A DNA stretch of 31,554 bases from Microcystis sp. T1-4. GTDB lineage: Bacteria; Cyanobacteriota; Cyanobacteriia; Cyanobacteriales; Microcystaceae. The stretch lies in contig NZ_CAIP01000074.1 of assembly GCF_000297435.1 (NCBI RefSeq), positions 1-31,554 on the forward strand, given 5' to 3'. The position numbers and the translations under genes were made by a program. The notes under the pieces were generated by a model. The model worked only from the letters and a program-made list of their open reading frames with translations. It was not told the DNA's origin and made no database searches. How positions within the stretch are numbered: position 1 is the stretch's first letter; every line of letters begins with the position of its first letter. Positions 14,174-21,821 of this stretch are shown here, in pieces.

Positions 14174-14535
14174 AGTCTAAGTGTCCTTCAAAAGATTTTT
14201 TTGGGTGGTCTTGGCCAGAGTCGGGGTTGTTTTAGTTACCCTTAACAATTTTGGCTCTCACTTGGTACAGGAGAACTGTTTTGTTAAGGGGGCATCCATC
14301 TAGTGGATGGAACTAAATTTTTCCTTCTAGTCGTCTGGGGGCAGCGGTTAGTTCCCTCTTTTCAGTTATCAATTATCAGTTATCAGTTATCAGGGGATAG
14401 TTTTTAGGGATTGGGAAAAAGTCAATTCCTCATTTCTAACCAGCAACTTCTAGACTAGACGCTGTAATTCTAAGATATATTGTCACCAATTATTAAAATT
14501 TCTAGAGGTTTTTTCTGTAAATTTACGCAGATGGT
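14174..14535. other. sepF upstream region with stem-loops and short repeats
   Basis: Contains a perfect 10-base inverted repeat CCCTTAACAA (14239-14248) / TTGTTAAGGG (14281-14290), a hairpin CATCCA-TCTAG-TGGATG (14293-14309), and a short tandem CAGTTATCA array at 14363-14393. No gene seen. Confidence 0.6.
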
Positions 14536-15195
14536 TCAGTAAATGCGATCACCAAAGATGCCAGTTCCCACCCGGATCAAAGTGGCTCCGGCCTTGATTG
14601 CCAGAGGATAATCGTTAGACATCCCCATGGATAGATGCGGCAGGCATAAACTAGAGCTATTCTCGATTATTTGGGCTAAATCGCCAGTTTTTTCAAAGGC
14701 GGCTAACTTTTCCCCGTCGGATAATCCTTGGGGCAGAATTGTCATCAAACCCTGAATTTTTAGCTGTTTACAGTTGACTAAAGCGGGAATATCTGCTATG
14801 AGTTCGTCCGTGTCCCAACCGAACTTATCGGGATCGGGGACAACTTTCACCTGTAGCAAAACTTGGGGATTAATCTCTAATTCTGAGGCCAGGCGATCGA
14901 GTCTTTGGGCTAATTTTAAACTATCGAGGGAATGGATTAAATCAAAAGATTCTAGAACTTTGCGGGCTTTATTTGCCTGTAGATGCCCGATAAAGTGCCA
15001 AGAAATATCTGGCAGGTCTTTTAGTTCTTGCTGCTTCGAGATTGCTTCCTGTAGCTTACTTTCGGCAAAATCTCTCACTCCTGCCCGGTAAGCTTGACGG
15101 ATATAATCACTCGATACCTGTTTACTGACGGCAATCAGGCGCGCGGAGGGGGGTAGGGTAAGACGGATTGACTCGATGCGACTAGCGATCGTCAT
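14536..15195 (-). CDS. pipY: PLP homeostasis protein PipY (YggS/PLPBP family)
   Basis: 219 residues. The PLP lysine is in LIAVSKQVSSDYIRQAY (K25); other family blocks are WHFIGHLQANKARKVL, GLMTILPQG and LSMGMSNDYPLAIKAGATLIRVGTGIFG, which holds the phosphate-binding residues. Proteins of this family bind PLP without a known enzyme reaction and keep vitamin B6 and amino acid pools balanced. It starts three bases after the pipX stop, so they are co-translated; pipX-pipY is a known conserved pair in cyanobacteria, which supports the name. Confidence 0.95.
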   Translation of the reverse strand: MTIASRIESIRLTLPPSARLIAVSKQVSSDYIRQAYRAGVRDFAESKLQEAISKQQELKDLPDISWHFIGHLQANKARKVLESFDLIHSLDSLKLAQRLDRLASELEINPQVLLQVKVVPDPDKFGWDTDELIADIPALVNCKQLKIQGLMTILPQGLSDGEKLAAFEKTGDLAQIIENSSSLCLPHLSMGMSNDYPLAIKAGATLIRVGTGIFGDRIY

Positions 15196-15198
15196 GAA

Positions 15199-15471
15199 CT
15201 AGACTGAAAAGGTTTGTTGATAAGTTTGGTTGAGACTGTTAAATTCTTGCACATTACTGCCCCGGCGCAAATTCCGCAGCCGGTTTTCCACTAAAAGACG
15301 AGCATCGGAACGACTAATCGGATCGAACGAGACTTTTTTCGGACCCACCGTCACCAGAAAAAAAAGACGTTGGGCATAAAGAGTGGTAAATAATTCCTGA
15401 TGTTCTTCTAATAGACAGACTCTGTATAGTAGACCGAAAGTGGGATGATTGAGATAGGTTTCGTTACTCAT
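15199..15471 (-). CDS. pipX: Nitrogen regulation protein PipX
   Basis: 90 residues, matching the full length of PipX: ETYLNHPTFGLLYRVC at the start, QRLFFLVTVGPKKVSFDPISR (Tudor-like domain) and RLLVENRLRNLRRG then helices. PipX is the coactivator of the nitrogen regulator NtcA and is sequestered by the signal protein PII (GlnB) according to 2-oxoglutarate and ADP/ATP; it also binds PlmA with PII. First gene of the pipX-pipY-sepF-proC group. A leader of about 105 bases separates it from a possible extended -10 promoter. Confidence 0.97.
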   Translation of the reverse strand: MSNETYLNHPTFGLLYRVCLLEEHQELFTTLYAQRLFFLVTVGPKKVSFDPISRSDARLLVENRLRNLRRGSNVQEFNSLNQTYQQTFSV

Positions 15472-15580
15472 TCAAGCGATCGCTAAAGGAAAAGGATGGA
15501 GCGAACTAAAAAATTTTTCAACGAAAAAATCAAGCGGATGGCTCAAAAACAATTGATTTTTCGGGGGTTTCCCTAGTCTA

Positions 15581-15606
15581 ATTTTACCAGAATCCTTCAA
15601 TGACAA
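15581..15606 (-). promoter_or_regulatory. Possible extended -10 promoter of pipX
   Basis: Minus strand: TGGTAAAAT (15589-15581) has an extended -10, with TTGTCA (15606-15601) 14 bases upstream, shorter than ideal. No clear NtcA box (GTA-N8-TAC) was seen beside it. Confidence 0.35.
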
Positions 15607-15675
15607 CTAACGATGCCAGTCTATGTCATGATTTCCTGAGTTTTCACTTTTTCCCTGTTAACGTGGATACATCTC

Positions 15676-15692
15676 GGTGACAACTTGTCACC
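15676..15692. promoter_or_regulatory. Perfect palindrome, operator candidate
   Basis: GGTGACAACTTGTCACC is an 8+1+8 perfect inverted repeat, without the T-run of a terminator. It lies in a divergent promoter region. The regulator is not recognised. Confidence 0.4.
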
Positions 15693-15885
15693 ATCAGAAA
15701 TTAGCTCTGCTGCAAAAATCAAAGATTTTCCGTTAGGTGAGGAGACTCCGAGACTCGGAGACACGAGGAGGAAAAAGACAAGAGACAACTACAATACCCA
15801 TAAAAGCTAAGATTATCTCAAATTTATCTGGTTTTTTAGATATTTTGACCCGATAGCGGCGATCAGTGCCGTGAAAACTCACATC

Positions 15886-15927
15886 TGATAACTGATCACT
15901 GATAACTGATCACTGAATCGCTGATCA
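15886..15927. repeat. Short tandem repeat TGATAACTGATCAC
   Basis: Two exact 14-base units and a degenerate third. The same family is found at 14363-14393, 28425-28481 and 31460-31490. Confidence 0.8.
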
Positions 15928-15986
15928 AATGCCCTAAGCTTGTATTAAGCCTTTTTTAACTTCAAATTCCTTTAACCTCAATCAAT

Positions 15987-17528
15987 ATGGATTTTTCTAG
16001 TCTTGTTGCCAGTCAGCTAAACGCCGGCGCTATCTGGCCCGAAGGAATCCTGATTATCACCCTGATGGTGATTTTAATCGGCGATTTGATCTTGGGACGG
16101 AGTGCCAGAAGTTGGCTGCCCTACGCGGCGATCGCTGGTCTGCTCGCTGCTGTGGTTGCTCTCTATTTTGCCTGGGACAATCCGAAACCAGTGGCCTTTT
16201 TAGGGGCTTTTGAGGGCGATAATCTCAGTATCGTCTTTAGGGCGATTATTGCTCTTTCTACCGCCTCCACAGTGCTGATGTCTATCCGTTATGTGGAACA
16301 AGCGGGAACCTCCCTAGCGGAATTTTTAGCCATTATGCTCACCGCGACCCTCGGGGGAATGTTCCTATCTGGCGCTAGTGAATTGGTGATGATCTTCATC
16401 TCCCTAGAAATGCTCAGTATTTCCTCCTATCTAATGACCGGTTACATGAAGCGGGATCCTCGATCGAACGAGGCCGCCTTAAAATACCTGTTAATTGGAG
16501 CTTCTAGTTCGGCGATTTTCCTCTATGGTGTTTCCCTTCTCTACGGTTTATCCGGAGGTGAAACCAGTTTAAGTGCCATTGCCCAAAAATTAACCGCTGT
16601 TAACGGTGGTCAGTCCTTGGCCTTAGCGATCGCATTAGTGTTTGTGATTGCCGGTATCGCCTTCAAAATTTCGGCGGTTCCCTTTCACCAATGGACCCCT
16701 GATGTGTACGAAGGTTCACCCACTCCCGTGGTGGCTTTCCTCTCGGTGGGTTCCAAAGCGGCCGGTTTTGCCCTAGCAATTCGCCTCTTAGTGACGGTTT
16801 TCGGTCTAGTCAGCGAACAATGGCGGTTTATCTTTATCGCTCTAGCAATTTTGAGTATGATCCTCGGCAACGTGGTCGCCTTGGCCCAAACTAGCATGAA
16901 ACGGATGTTAGCCTATTCCTCGATCGGTCAGGCGGGTTTTGTCATGATTGGTTTAACCGCCGGTACTGACGCGGGTTACTCTAGCATGATTTTCTATCTG
17001 TTAATTTACCTGTTCATGAACCTAGGGGCTTTTGCCTGTGTGATTCTCTTTGCTCTGAGAACCGGAACCGATCAGATCGCTGAGTATTCGGGACTCTACC
17101 AGAAAGATCCGCTCCTAACCCTCTGTTTAAGCATCTGTCTCCTCTCTTTGGGGGGAATTCCACCTCTAGCGGGCTTCTTTGGTAAGATTTATCTATTCTG
17201 GGCCGGTTGGCAAGCGGGACTTTATGCCCTCGTCCTCGTTGGTTTAGTCACCAGTGTGGCCTCGATTTACTACTATATCCGTGTGGTCAAAATGATGGTG
17301 GTTAAGGAACCCCAAGAGATGTCCGATGCGGTGAAAAATTACCCCGTTATCAATTGGACTCTTACCGGGATGCGTCCCCTACAGGTGGGTATTGTCCTCT
17401 CCCTAGTGGCGACTTCCCTAGCTGGTATCCTTTCCAATCCTCTCTTTACCCTAGCGACGGATTCCGTCACCACTACCCCCATCCTACAATCGGCGGCCCT
17501 GGCGACGCACATTTCCCAGGCGAATTGA
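15987..17528 (+). CDS. ndhB: NAD(P)H-quinone oxidoreductase (NDH-1) subunit 2
   Basis: 513 residues, 14 or so membrane helices. Proton-pumping antiporter-like subunit of the thylakoid NDH-1 complex, used in respiration, cyclic electron flow and CO2 uptake. Typical blocks are EMLSISSYLMTGYMKRDPRSNEA (residues about 145-167), FKISAVPFHQWTPDVYEGSPTPVVAF, MKRMLAYSSIGQAGFVMIG and LSLGGIPPLAGFFGKIYLF. Lysines and glutamates of the channel are visible in these blocks. Single gene, as ndhB usually is in cyanobacteria. Confidence 0.97.
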   Translation: MDFSSLVASQLNAGAIWPEGILIITLMVILIGDLILGRSARSWLPYAAIAGLLAAVVALYFAWDNPKPVAFLGAFEGDNLSIVFRAIIALSTASTVLMSIRYVEQAGTSLAEFLAIMLTATLGGMFLSGASELVMIFISLEMLSISSYLMTGYMKRDPRSNEAALKYLLIGASSSAIFLYGVSLLYGLSGGETSLSAIAQKLTAVNGGQSLALAIALVFVIAGIAFKISAVPFHQWTPDVYEGSPTPVVAFLSVGSKAAGFALAIRLLVTVFGLVSEQWRFIFIALAILSMILGNVVALAQTSMKRMLAYSSIGQAGFVMIGLTAGTDAGYSSMIFYLLIYLFMNLGAFACVILFALRTGTDQIAEYSGLYQKDPLLTLCLSICLLSLGGIPPLAGFFGKIYLFWAGWQAGLYALVLVGLVTSVASIYYYIRVVKMMVVKEPQEMSDAVKNYPVINWTLTGMRPLQVGIVLSLVATSLAGILSNPLFTLATDSVTTTPILQSAALATHISQAN

Positions 17529-17536
17529 GAATCCCT

Positions 17537-17588
17537 GTTGATTTATCCTAGCTATTCTAGTCCTGTCTTAAGGTTGGGATAAATCAAC
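17537..17588. terminator. 12-base inverted repeat after ndhB
   Basis: GTTGATTTATCC (17537-17548) and GGATAAATCAAC (17577-17588) pair perfectly across 28 bases. There is no T-run, so it may be an mRNA end-stabilising stem or the scar of an element rather than a true terminator. Confidence 0.4.
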
Positions 17589-17774
17589 CACCTTATACCA
17601 AATCCGTTGGCTCTCTTCGGTTTGGTGGGTAAAATGTATTCTAAGATACAGTCCTGCGGGCGAGCGAGTGGAAGGAACCACAGAGGCACAGAGGACACAA
17701 AGATTGATCCCTTCTATAGTAAGTTAAACTGATCACACAAAGAATAAGAGAGCCATCGGTTTTTAATAATGTGA

Positions 17775-18026
17775 TTAACTCTCATCTTGTTCTAAAATAG
17801 AGGCTAAAATATCTGGAGTTAATCCGTTAGCTTCTGCTTCATCACTAGCTTGATCCATAACTGTTGATAATCTCGCCGCTGCTTTTTGACGATATTTTTC
17901 TAATTCTAATTGAATAGTTTCAGTTAATTTGTTTTCTATGTTTGCTCGGTCATTGGGTTTAATTTTAGCGTAATATCTAGCAATTTCTAAAGGAACTTGA
18001 ATAGTGATTTCTGTCTTGCTATTCAT
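17775..18026 (-). CDS. Orphan antitoxin-like protein
   Basis: 83 residues, MNSKTEITIQVPLEIARYYAKI with a beta strand then helices, ending in GLTPDILASILEQDES. This shape fits the small cyanobacterial antitoxins that precede PIN toxins. An ATG overlaps its last codons (minus strand, ATGAGAGTTAATCAC), where such a toxin would start, but the frame reads MRVNHIIKNRWLS and ends after 23 residues without a DTN motif. So the toxin seems to have been lost after its first codons. Confidence 0.65.
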   Translation of the reverse strand: MNSKTEITIQVPLEIARYYAKIKPNDRANIENKLTETIQLELEKYRQKAAARLSTVMDQASDEAEANGLTPDILASILEQDES

Positions 18027-18145
18027 GGTAATTGATTGTTCTTTTTACTTTTAACAGACCTCTATTGTAGCACGAAATCACCATACTCATTGAATTTGAC
18101 CCTATTGATGTAAAAGTTGCCATTGGATCAAAAAAATCAATGAAT

Positions 18146-18361
18146 AGGGCTTGCTGAAAAAGTACGGGCGAAGCATTCGGATAGAAAATCTACGGTTTCA
18201 CCGATAGGTTATTGCCCGAATGCTTCGCCCCTACAGGACGCGGGCCGATGAAGACGCAAGGTTTTGAACCACGATTCTCTCAAAATCTTGCACCTGTGAG
18301 AGCAAAACAGGACACTAAAACCCTTACCTCGTCTATATTTCACATTTATTCAGCAAACCCT
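18146..18361. mobile_element. MITE-like element with 13-base terminal inverted repeats
   Basis: AGGGCTTGCTGAA at the left and TTCAGCAAACCCT at the right match in 12 of 13 bases and are flanked by TA on each side, fitting a TA target duplication as in IS630/Tc1-like elements. Inside, GGGCGAAGCATTCGG (18166-18180) pairs perfectly with CCGAATGCTTCGCCC (18216-18230). No transposase frame, so non-autonomous. Confidence 0.75.
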
Positions 18362-18387
18362 AAATAGAAACATGGACTAAAAATAAA

Positions 18388-18414
18388 CCCCCCTCAACTG
18401 GCTAATTGAAGGGG
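18388..18414 (-). terminator. Rho-independent terminator of the PEP-CTERM gene
   Basis: Minus strand: CCCCTTCAA, loop, TTGAGGGG, followed by a T-rich GGTTTATTTTTAG tail. It lies 26 bases after the stop of the gene ending at 18440. Confidence 0.7.
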
Positions 18415-18439
18415 CATTTATGGTATTTTTATAAGCAAT

Positions 18440-19114
18440 TTAGCCAACTTTTGTGGTTTCTTTTTCGGCTGATTTGGATGGCTTTAGTTTGCGCTTGAGG
18501 GTTGAAGCTGCGCCGAGAGTACCGAGAACTCCAAGACCAAAGAGGGAGGCGGGTTCAGGTACTTGTTGTGCTGTTTGTGCTATCCCAAAAGTTACGGGTA
18601 AAGATACTGAAGCTACAACCTCGGTGAAACCAGGTGAAGAGATTGAACCTTCAAGATTCACAGGCTGAAAAGTTGACTTGTCAATGAAAGTACCGATTTC
18701 ATACTGCCTGTTGCCGAACGGATTTCCTGAGTTCTGAAACCTTACTCTGGCCGCGTTAGAACCAGAAGCGTTTGTATTAAAAGTTAACGTTGAAGATGTG
18801 GCATTAACCAAAAATTGCCCTGTTCCGTTGATACTGCCACTAGGAATGACGACAGTATCTAAAGTAAAAGGATTACCATTAACTGTCAAGGTAAGGTTAA
18901 CGTTGGTAAAGGGATTGGGGGTACCAGTTGAGTTGATAGTATAGCTACCTATTGGCACATCTACGGTTCCCACCAAAGAAGCGTTATTACTACCATTACT
19001 CCAACTGCGGTTAACAGTAAAAGTAACGGCCGTTGCCGCCACAGGAGTGAGCATAGCAGCGAGAGAAGTTGCGCCAGCTAAAGCTAGGGTGGGAATTAAT
19101 CGGTTTTTAATCAT
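18440..19114 (-). CDS. PEP-CTERM sorting-domain secreted protein
   Basis: 224 residues. A signal peptide (MIKNRLIPTLALAGATSLAA, cleavage near residue 29 after ATA) leads a Ser/Thr/Asn-rich beta-type body without a known domain. The C-terminus has the PEP-CTERM signal: VPEPASLFGLGVLGTLGAAS at 185-204, then a basic KRKLKPSK. Such proteins are exported and processed by an exosortase. The tail continues about 12 residues after the basic cluster, longer than usual. A strong terminator follows; the upstream region carries a 13-C tract within a possible promoter. Confidence 0.87.
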   Translation of the reverse strand: MIKNRLIPTLALAGATSLAAMLTPVAATAVTFTVNRSWSNGSNNASLVGTVDVPIGSYTINSTGTPNPFTNVNLTLTVNGNPFTLDTVVIPSGSINGTGQFLVNATSSTLTFNTNASGSNAARVRFQNSGNPFGNRQYEIGTFIDKSTFQPVNLEGSISSPGFTEVVASVSLPVTFGIAQTAQQVPEPASLFGLGVLGTLGAASTLKRKLKPSKSAEKETTKVG

Positions 19115-19210
19115 CTTGATTGAGCAAACGGGTGAATAGAGGCAACTATCGTCTTGCTCGCAGCTTGGTCAAGCAACAGCCTAACCCAAGACAACAGGCA
19201 GACGGAAGAA

Positions 19211-19241
19211 ATAATACACATTCCCCCCCCCCCCCACAAAT
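19211..19241 (-). promoter_or_regulatory. Possible promoter with G13 spacer tract
   Basis: Minus strand: TTTGTG (19240-19235), then the remaining 12 G of the tract and AATGTG make an 18-base spacer before TATTAT (19216-19211). The start codon is about 90 bases further on. The tract length would set the spacer length. The -35 box is weak. Confidence 0.35.
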
Positions 19242-19297
19242 GTATCAAAAGCTACAATTTAATAATTCTTTACATTTTTCTCCTCGACTAGCGACTC

Positions 19298-19383
19298 ATA
19301 CTAAATCCGTTGAGTATAGGCTACATATCAGGACAGGCAAAAGGGGGAATAGATAATCAGTTTTTAATAACCGGATTTAGTAT
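19298..19383. mobile_element. Small MITE-like element (86 bases)
   Basis: ATACTAAATCCG and CGGATTTAGTAT are perfect 12-base terminal inverted repeats. Single ends of the same type occur at 7741-7752 (GGATTTAGTATC) and near 17595-17605. No coding capacity. Confidence 0.65.
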
Positions 19384-19417
19384 TAAGACTTTTTCTAAGC
19401 TTAACCTGCTTTTTGCC

Positions 19418-21451
19418 TTACTCAAATTGGCCAAGTAGAAGACTCATTTCGTTAACAACATTCTCACTTGCCTTTAACGCTTCTTTTCTAATTGCTTGAA
19501 TTTCGGTCATACTTTTTGCTATTCTCTGCTGTTCAGATTGGGGTGGAATAGGCACTAAAACTTTAGACAAATCATCCCCTAAAATAGTAGGAATGGCATG
19601 ACCTGTCATGTACCTTTTAATCTGACGCAAAAAAAAGTCTGTTCGCATATATACTAATAAAAACAAAGGCTCGACTCCCTGAATATTTCTTAATACTGAA
19701 AATCCATTTGAGCAAATTGCTCCGTCTTCATCTTCCGTGATTAGGGCTGTTGCTTGGCGTGGTGTTCCTGTACTTGCTCCTGAAATTGCTGTAATAATAT
19801 CGCCTTTGTACAATCTATAAGTTGCGCGAGATGGGGCCTCGTGTGCCTTAATTATTTGTTGGGAAACAACTTGCATTGTACGATAATCAACATCGGAAAT
19901 AGCGATATATCTAATTTCACTGTCCCTAGCTAAACGAAAATCAGCCGCAGCTCTCAAAATATCGGCAATTTCACCTAAAGGTTTCGCTCCAATAGATTTC
20001 AGATGTTCTAATAATTTTTGGTCATTGGGTAAATAATGTTCGGCATCCAGTCTCGAATTGAGCAGGGTATTCTTAACTGTATAAATACAATCGCTGTTTT
20101 GTGCAAATTCGCCATTGATAAATGACCTAAAAGATTGAGAAATATCATCTATATCATCGTCAACTATTGGCAAACCTGATTTTTTTCGGGCTATAACTCC
20201 CGACTTGTTGCGCTTATATATTGTTTGTCCTTTAACGTCATAGCCTATTTTTTTGATTTGTGCCATAAAACAAGAATCATTGTTTGCTGGTAATTTTTGA
20301 ACCACCAAAAGTGATGTCTTGATTCCAGTGCCGTAGGGTACAAAGGCTTCCGGCGGTATGGAAACAACACCTAATATTTTTGTTTGGGAGCGCAACCAAT
20401 GGCGAATCGGTCCATTAGAGATATTTTGTAATAAACCATCGGGCAGAATAATCGCCATGCGTCCACCTGCCCGCAATAATTTTATAGATTTCTCAATAAA
20501 TAAAATATCGGGCGACTGACCCGCTAAAACGGTTGGGGAAACTTCCCAACCATTGGACGCTGATTTATGCCATTTCCGGGCAAGAATATATGATTGAAGA
20601 ATTTTCTGGTCTTCTACTTTGCCTTTATTTCCGAAAGGAGGATTTGTCAAGATAACATCAAAAGAATTATTTAGTTTTTCATCTTCGATAAGCGCATTAG
20701 TGCAGATAATTTCTGAACCTGTGCCACCTTCAAAAACTAAACGAATCATTCCCGAAAGGGCGACATCAGGATTAAATTCAATTCCTGTAATACTTTCTTG
20801 CACAAAACTTGCTATATCGAACTCTGGGTTATTTTGTCGAACATGGTTGATTGCTTGAATTAAAAAACCACCACTTCCGCAAGCAGGATCTATAATTTTT
20901 TCGTTTGGTTTGGGGTCTATCATTTCAACCGCAAGGCGGACAATTGGGTGAGGGGTAAAAAATTCTCCCCTATCTCCACGCTGGTGTCTATTTACAAAAG
21001 TCTGAAAGGCTTCCCCTTTTATATCGCCAGATGTTTTAGTTAAATTAATGTACTGTAACCTGCCTACAATATAAGCAAGAGTCAAAGGTTTTAACTTGAA
21101 TGTGTCATCGGTGAAAAATCCCCGATAATGATTCTTGATTGAGGTAAATAATTGACTGAGACGCGACATAAATTCATCGGACTTATTTGCTACGATGGCT
21201 TTATATTCACTTGCTGTAACGCCAAAATTTACAGATTGCTTGGCAGATTTTTCGTCATGAAGTTTGATGATGATTAGTTTAACCATCTCGTGAAAAATCT
21301 TGTCTTTGAGCATTCCTTCGTTGGCGTAAATATAATTATGGCACTCTTCAAAAACTGCTGAAAGATTGTTAGAAGGTCGTAATTCCTGAATTTGCGGGAG
21401 TTTTTCAGGTAACAGGCTATCTTCGGAAAATAACAATCCTTGCTCTTTCAT
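19418..21451 (-). CDS. N6-adenine DNA methyltransferase fused to an S-type specificity domain (HsdM-HsdS)
   Basis: 677 residues. The N-terminal helical HsdM domain spans about 25-140; the methylase follows with RGEFFTP (161-167), SAM motif DPACGSGGFL (188-197) and catalytic NPPFG (270-274). After about 460 comes an HsdS-like half: LNSRLDAEHYLP, a single target-recognition domain, VPIPPQSEQQRIAKSM and a C-terminal helix. So modification and specificity are in one chain, as in type I-like or type II fusions. One recognition domain implies a dimer or a short site. No restriction or helicase gene is within the window, so it is an orphan here. Its ATG overlaps the stop of a tiny upstream frame. 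Confidence 0.88.
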   Translation of the reverse strand: MKEQGLLFSEDSLLPEKLPQIQELRPSNNLSAVFEECHNYIYANEGMLKDKIFHEMVKLIIIKLHDEKSAKQSVNFGVTASEYKAIVANKSDEFMSRLSQLFTSIKNHYRGFFTDDTFKLKPLTLAYIVGRLQYINLTKTSGDIKGEAFQTFVNRHQRGDRGEFFTPHPIVRLAVEMIDPKPNEKIIDPACGSGGFLIQAINHVRQNNPEFDIASFVQESITGIEFNPDVALSGMIRLVFEGGTGSEIICTNALIEDEKLNNSFDVILTNPPFGNKGKVEDQKILQSYILARKWHKSASNGWEVSPTVLAGQSPDILFIEKSIKLLRAGGRMAIILPDGLLQNISNGPIRHWLRSQTKILGVVSIPPEAFVPYGTGIKTSLLVVQKLPANNDSCFMAQIKKIGYDVKGQTIYKRNKSGVIARKKSGLPIVDDDIDDISQSFRSFINGEFAQNSDCIYTVKNTLLNSRLDAEHYLPNDQKLLEHLKSIGAKPLGEIADILRAAADFRLARDSEIRYIAISDVDYRTMQVVSQQIIKAHEAPSRATYRLYKGDIITAISGASTGTPRQATALITEDEDGAICSNGFSVLRNIQGVEPLFLLVYMRTDFFLRQIKRYMTGHAIPTILGDDLSKVLVPIPPQSEQQRIAKSMTEIQAIRKEALKASENVVNEMSLLLGQFE

Positions 21452-21579
21452 TTACTGCGCTTGATTTGACCGTTTCCCCTTGCGGGTTGTTGAATAGATA
21501 GACTATTTTTAGCCTTGACTGCATTCCTAGCAAACCAGTCTTTTAGTGGACAGAGATCATCGCCATCTTGATTAAACAA
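21448..21579 (-). CDS. Possible small coupled ORF before the methyltransferase
   Basis: A TTG at 21579, seven bases after AGGGG, opens 43 codons: LFNQDGDDLCPLKDWFARNA, then VKAKNSLSIQQPARGNGQIK and RSK. Its stop overlaps the methyltransferase ATG (ATGA). The frame has no ATG start and is open further upstream to a TGA, so it may be a real leader protein, the tail of a lost gene or chance. Basic C-terminal end. No family recognised. Confidence 0.35.
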   Translation of the reverse strand: MFNQDGDDLCPLKDWFARNAVKAKNSLSIQQPARGNGQIKRSK

Positions 21580-21598
21580 GAACTTGCCCCTATACCTA

Positions 21599-21627
21599 AT
21601 TATGGAATATAAATTAGAGTATGTCAA
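21599..21627 (-). promoter_or_regulatory. Promoter of the methyltransferase gene
   Basis: Minus strand: perfect TTGACA (21627-21622), 17-base spacer, CATAAT (21604-21599). A transcript from about 21592 would have a leader of about 140 bases covering the small frame. Confidence 0.55.
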
Positions 21628-21786
21628 GAGATAAAAAATTCAGTTTAATGTTAACCAAAGTGAGTAAAAAAAGCTGAGAGATTGTTTAGGGCAGAAATCT
21701 TGAGGGATTATATCAAAACATTGAGGAAGACTGAATAAATTCAGTCATGCTCTCCTGTTATTTTGGTAAAATTGTTTAGCCTTTTG

Positions 21787-21811
21787 ATCAGGTGGGTGGC
21801 ACTCACCTGAT
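21787..21811. terminator. Hairpin downstream of ychF
   Basis: ATCAGGTGGGT and ACTCACCTGAT pair in 10 of 11 positions with a GGC loop. A T-run (TTTATTTTT) follows on the plus strand only, so as a ychF terminator it would lack the U tail. Confidence 0.5.
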
Positions 21812-21821
21812 TTATTTTTAG

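Larger units (their letters stand above)
15472..15986. other. Divergent gap between pipX and ndhB
   Basis: Holds the pipX promoter candidate, the palindrome at 15676-15692, the inverted repeat CTCCGAG-A-CTCGGAG (15746-15760) and a TGATAACTGATCAC tandem array (15886-15927). No gene seen. Confidence 0.7.
18027..18439. other. Gap occupied mainly by a MITE-like element
   Basis: Holds the element at 18146-18361 and the terminator of the PEP-CTERM gene at 18388-18414. The rest (18027-18145) shows nothing recognisable. Confidence 0.7.
19115..19417. other. Intergenic region with poly-C tract and MITE-like element
   Basis: Holds the promoter region of the PEP-CTERM gene with the C13 tract and, at 19298-19383, a small inverted-repeat element. 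A plus-strand frame at 19120 looks non-coding. Confidence 0.65.
21580..21821. other. Gap between methyltransferase leader and ychF
   Basis: Besides the promoter and the hairpin at 21787-21811, nothing recognised. With the leader, the whole 21452-21821 stretch lacks a firm gene. Confidence 0.5.

Noticed and set aside
15746..15760. CTCCGAG-A-CTCGGAG palindrome as an operator
   Set aside because: Embedded in a GAGACTCGGAGACACGAGG-type low-complexity run that I take to be common repeat filler.
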